Of a stretch of DNA of 64,000 nucleotides, positions 60,081-64,000 are shown piece after piece; within the stretch, counting starts at the first letter, position 1, and each line of letters begins with the position of its first letter. The position numbers and the translations under genes were made by a program. The notes beneath the pieces are model-generated. The model made no database searches. It worked only from the letters and a program-made list of their open reading frames with translations, and was not told the origin of the DNA. This DNA comes from Ophiura sarsii (lineage: Eukaryota; Echinodermata; Ophiuroidea; Amphilepidida; Ophiuridae), in contig CM069446.1 of the NCBI GenBank assembly GCA_035610835.1, forward strand, positions 53,038,934 to 53,102,933, in the 5' to 3' direction.

Positions 60081-62258
60081 ATTGTTTTACGCATTTTAAT
60101 TTGTTTAGATTATAAAGTTAAATAAATCCAGAGATAAATGATAGATAGAAAAATAGATTAAAAAAGAATAGAAAAAAACTATAAAAGCATTGGCGGCCTT
60201 TATAAATTATAAAAATTGACATAAAAATGATGTTACATACATCCACAATCAAGTTTATTTTTATTTTTAAAAAAACAAAAAAAATAGAAAACAACAACGA
60301 ATACACGGAGATTCGAACCCGTGATTGCCGATTGCAAACGATATGGCCAACGTGTGCACGCCACAGAGATCGACGAGTGTAATTGTGTCAGTTTTATTAT
60401 TTAACCATTGATTCTTTTATTTATAACGAACGGATTTTTATCGTGCCATTTTTGACATTTTAAACCATATTTATATGTTACTCTCGCACAAAATGTGTTT
60501 GTAATGTGATTATACTCCTTATTTTGGAAAGAATGGTAAAGGCGTTGACATTTCGAACACAATAAATGGCATCTTGTATACTGTTTATACGGTCGCTCGA
60601 CTGAACGTTGTGTGACCTGTTGCATTGCATTATTCATGTTACGATCTGTTTATGTATGCTTTTGTTATACTTCTCAATCGCTCATCGCCAACTCTGTACA
60701 AGAAACTTCATGCGCTGTCCCAACGCTGTCGTTAGAGAACAAAAGAAAGTCCCCTTGACTCTCCAGAGGGCGTTATCTGCGACCTTTGACTGGGTTCGCG
60801 GGGTTAATCATATTAATGAGCAAATATGCAAATGAGCTAAGTGTCCCCTCCTATTATATATATACTCCTTGGTGCCGATTAGCGTGACGTCACGATGACA
60901 AGCAGATGCATCTAATTGCCTACGGCTGTAAATAGCGAATTGACGGGAGTTTGTTGTGAAATAAAAAAACAATCGGCGAAGGAAATCATAAACTGTGAGA
61001 TTCTACGAAATCTAGACTTATGATTGAAATCACATCATCTGAGAATGGACAATAACATATGTAGTCCTTCAAGTGTGGACACCAGCTGTTAAACTGTGAT
61101 GGTATATAATCAAAATAGTTACAATGCCACAGGAATACTACAGGAATTTACAATGTACAATGTTTGCTGAGCCTTGAATTGAAAACGCAAGATTGCAAGC
61201 AAATGAAATGGAGCAAGTGACAGTGAGTTATTAGCGTGTGGCCTATACACGTTAACTTTTGTTGAAAATAAAACAATAAATAAAGATGATCCGAGACTGT
61301 TGACAATAATAATAATAATATGATTCGACCGTCAGTGTGAAAGCTCTCGGGTTGAACAAAAGTTAGACATCAAGATGCCTTTAATGGATGAGATGCACAT
61401 CAGCAATTTTGTTGATATATAAACAAATAAAAAATAAGACGAGATTGTTGACATTGATACGTAATTTACGAGTACATGTAATCGTCAGTGTGATAATCAC
61501 GGATTGAACAATAGTCAACCATCAAGATTTCCTTCAACGGATGAGGTGCTCGTCAGCCATCAAGATGCCTTCAATGGATGAGATGAGATGCATGTATAGC
61601 CAGACATCAAGATGCCTTTATGGATGAGGTGCAGGGCTCTTTGATCAACAGTTGGACTCTTTAAATATGTCGAAAAAGCCCGCAATAATGTAGTTGCAGT
61701 GGAGCAGAACTTCAGTGTGAAATGGATCTGCCAAGGACTACACTGGTCATTGCTGTCTGAATGCTGGGTGTTATAATACAAAAGCTTGAACAATGGATGG
61801 ATGGACATAATAAATTTAAAAAAATGTGTTGCATAAATCACAAAGGCCCTAGTAATGCATAGGCCCTGAGAACATAGTGAAATTTAAATGTTGGTTTAAA
61901 AATAACAAAGAAAGTTGCTGTGCCATAAGAGTGAAATATCTTCGTGTGATTTTCATAATATATAGACTGTAAATGGACATTTGCAAAGGTCAAGAAGAAC
62001 CTAGACTTTACAGATAAAATTACTTTAAAGGAGATTCACAGCTAACAATATCAGTGGCAATATAATAAGCCATGAGATAATCTAAAAATGTCAATGGACA
62101 TTCACTAAAAAAAAGTTAAAAAAAAGGAATGTGATGGTTGGAAGTTAACATATATTATTCATAGCTTTCATGTGTTTCAATGACTACCAAAATGTTACCT
62201 CGAATGGTTGGTTTCAGAACAGTTATTCAATAGTCATAACAAAAACACTTTGTTTTAT
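60081..62258 (+). other. 3' interior of the LTR element, non-coding
   Basis: No frame longer than 115 codons and no integrase or RNase H motif. Contains a tRNA-like segment (60301-60372), a 23-bp inverted match to 55499-55521, an AAT microsatellite near 61310, and imperfect repeats built on CATCAAGATGCCTTCAATGG between 61365 and 61640. Confidence 0.45.
60301..60372 (-). repeat. tRNA-like promoter segment inside the LTR element
   Basis: On the minus strand an A-box-like TGGCGTGCACACGTTGG is followed 28 bp later by B box GGTTCGAATC. No acceptor stem can be formed, so this is a tRNA-derived SINE head or tRNA pseudogene rather than a tRNA gene. Confidence 0.45.
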
Positions 62259-62271
62259 AAAGAAGGAAAGA
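62259..62271 (+). other. polypurine tract
   Basis: AAAGAAGGAAAGA abuts the 3' LTR, where plus-strand synthesis of LTR elements is primed. Confidence 0.7.
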
Positions 62272-62460
62272 TGTAGCATGATTGCCTAATCATGATATCA
62301 CCCAATATGATTATATGTTGTTATAATATAGAACGCACGATGTGAGCATGCGCAGTGTGCTTACTCGAGGAGTTCCAACATGTCAGTAGATAGAACAACA
62401 ATGCGTGTCCGAGTGTCTTAATATTAGGCCATAATATACGAGTAAGAGAGACGTGCAACA
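62272..62460 (+). repeat. 3' LTR
   Basis: 189 bp, preceded by a polypurine tract at 62259-62271 and followed by the second TCCCC target duplication. 187 of 189 positions agree with the 5' LTR. Confidence 0.9.
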
Positions 62461-62467
62461 TCCCCTA

Positions 62468-64000
62468 TACATTGTAGTAGGCAATAGGCATGTGTGAGAA
62501 AATGCCAAAAAATATGTTTGTAAATGGCTAATTCCACGCGTTGCGGAATGACATTTACACACAAAAATCCACTTTCTTTTGGGTGTAAAACCCAGAGATT
62601 TGTAGTTACTCCCCATTTTACAACTTTATTTGATTATTTAGCGATTGATACTCAAAAAATAAACCTAGGGAAAAAATTAGACTGCGCTTCCAAGTATCCT
62701 AATTTGCATATGCAAATTTGCGTTGCGGAATGACGCAGACGATTGTTTTTTTTTTTACATGTTTACACAAAGTGAAAACTCTGTGAACTTTTTAGAGTGT
62801 ATCATTATTGAAGTTACTTTTTAGAAGGTTTGAAGTGTTAGCTAACTGACAAAAGCATTTTCATAAAACTTAATCATCAGCTAGGATTTCTAGTAGGTCA
62901 TCAAAAAATAAAAGTAGGTGTTGCTGAATGACGTTGCGGAATGACAGTGTGAATTTGTGTGCAAAACTCAATAGAGAAAAGAAAAAACATGTTTTTATGC
63001 TTTAATATGCATAAAAAATAAAAGAAAGAGTAATCAGTGGCATTTCATATGTTACAAATTTGTGAATACAAGTAACCCAACTATTTTCACATTGAAATCA
63101 TCATTTAGAGGTAAAGTAGCCATGATTTTGTGATAAAGTTGCCGAATTCAACAGCTTGCACATCAAAGTTGCCTAATTCAGCAAATTATGAGTTTTCATC
63201 AATTTTGAAACTTTTTTAGAAGTTTAGAGTCCATATTTGAATGAATTATCATAAATAAGGATGATCTTATACCAAGTACACAACAATATCACAATTTGCT
63301 CAATAAATTACCTAAATATAGGGAATTAATACCTTTGTCATTCCGCAACACGTCATTCCACAACGCTCGTTAGGGCTATTAATTAACAGAATTTTCCAAT
63401 TTTTTTTTGATCATTGTAAAGCATGTCAATTGTGTGCAGAGAAAAAATAGTTAAATGAAAATAGGGTACATTTTTTTCTTGCTATCCTAAAAAATTGTAC
63501 TTTTGCGTTGCGGAATGACATGAGATTATGCATACTAATTACCTGGATTAACGAGACTAATCGGCCGTTGATCAAAATTAAATTTATATCAACACTTTTC
63601 CCATCAGTACTACTATTGTGCCTGACATTTATTTAAACATCATACCTATGTGTCTAAAAGATATGGAATAAATAAAAACAAGCCTTTTCACTGAAATGCA
63701 AATTTATGCTAATTAGTTTATACATCAAAAAACATAGTATCGCTAAACAAACTAAAAATTCCTGAACTTTGGACTCTTGCCTACATTATAGGCATAGAAT
63801 TAAACTTTGGATGCACATTTGAAATTTTGGCTATTTGGTTGACATTTGCTTGGAATTATATCAAACTGTTCCTGAGAGCAAAAAAGTTAATGGTTGAGTT
63901 TCTACCCGATGCTTAGTTTCCAAGATATAGAGCAAAAAGGTAAAAAGGTCAATATTTTCCTAAATTCTTTTGTACAAATTCAGGGTTCACCAACAATGCT
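62468..64000. other. intronic sequence with repeated TTGCGGAATGAC words
   Basis: Between 62537 and 63515 the word GTTGCGGAATGAC, or its complement, occurs at least six times (62540, 62722, 62932, 63341, 63351, 63504), spaced by AT-rich filler. TIRs were not pinned down. It resembles other motif-dotted elements in the window. No TFB1M exon is visible. From 63540 to the end nothing is recognised. Confidence 0.5.

Larger units (their letters stand above)
54768..62460 (+). mobile_element. LTR retrotransposon, 7.7 kb, enclosing a non-LTR reverse transcriptase
   Basis: Two 189-bp direct repeats start TGTAGC, end GCAACA and differ at two positions. They are flanked by the 5-bp duplication TCCCC (54763-54767 and 62461-62465). 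Immediately inside the left repeat is TGGTGACAGATGTGG, a plausible tRNA primer site. Immediately before the right repeat is the purine tract AAAGAAGGAAAGA. These signals give a plus orientation. No gag, protease, integrase or LTR-type reverse transcriptase is visible in the interior. The only long frame is the non-LTR polymerase at 57073-59838. The host element may have been non-autonomous (LARD-like) before that insertion. LTR identity near 99 percent implies recent insertion. Confidence 0.88.

Overview
This is eukaryotic nuclear DNA from an AT-rich animal genome. Genes are split by GT-AG introns, and about nine tenths of the window is repeats. ARL6 and TFB1M exon sequences are close to vertebrate homologues, and the short motif AGGCCTA is scattered throughout. 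Together these fit a marine invertebrate deuterostome (echinoderm or hemichordate most likely). This placement is an inference with modest confidence.

Host genes. Two are certain. ARL6 (BBS3, a ciliary small GTPase) lies on the minus strand in four recognised coding exons between 46207 and 40416. A last exon of about eight residues was not located. TFB1M (mitochondrial 12S rRNA dimethyltransferase) starts on the plus strand at 50830/50842. Only exon 1 is visible, and intron 1 runs at least 13 kb to the window end. Between them, on the minus strand, is the terminal exon of an unrecognised small single-pass membrane protein (46423-46581). Its stop codon is only about 215 bp upstream of the ARL6 ATG. 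A short first coding exon of an unidentified minus-strand gene is likely at 14857-14878.

Repeats, left to right. 1-14.8 kb: MITE-like elements with terminal inverted repeats (TIRs) and target duplications, a tRNA-derived SINE, a 3.2-kb inverted pair and a 57-bp satellite. 15-31 kb: a 36-bp satellite interrupted by a TA-flanked element; two inverted copies of a block packed with short GC palindromes (CCGCTTGCGG type), one carrying a LINE reverse-transcriptase remnant; a 105/210-bp satellite; and a 44-bp minisatellite with elements nested in it. 31-40 kb: hAT-type MITEs with 8-bp target duplications, a fold-back element, three copies of a tRNA-headed repeat and a 5'-truncated LINE. 40-47 kb: ARL6, whose introns hold a 570-bp pentanucleotide tract and several MITEs.

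51-64 kb (TFB1M intron 1) is a stack of nested insertions. A TA-flanked DNA element (53808-54767) was broken 5 bp from its end by an LTR retrotransposon (54768-62460; two 189-bp TG...CA LTRs about 99 percent identical, TCCCC target duplication, primer-site-like and polypurine tracts). The interior shows no gag-pol. Instead it carries a 921-codon open frame for a non-LTR reverse transcriptase with a CCHC motif and restriction-like endonuclease (R2/NeSL/HERO type). This LTR-bracketed non-LTR polymerase is the most unusual object in the window. A nested insertion is the conservative explanation.
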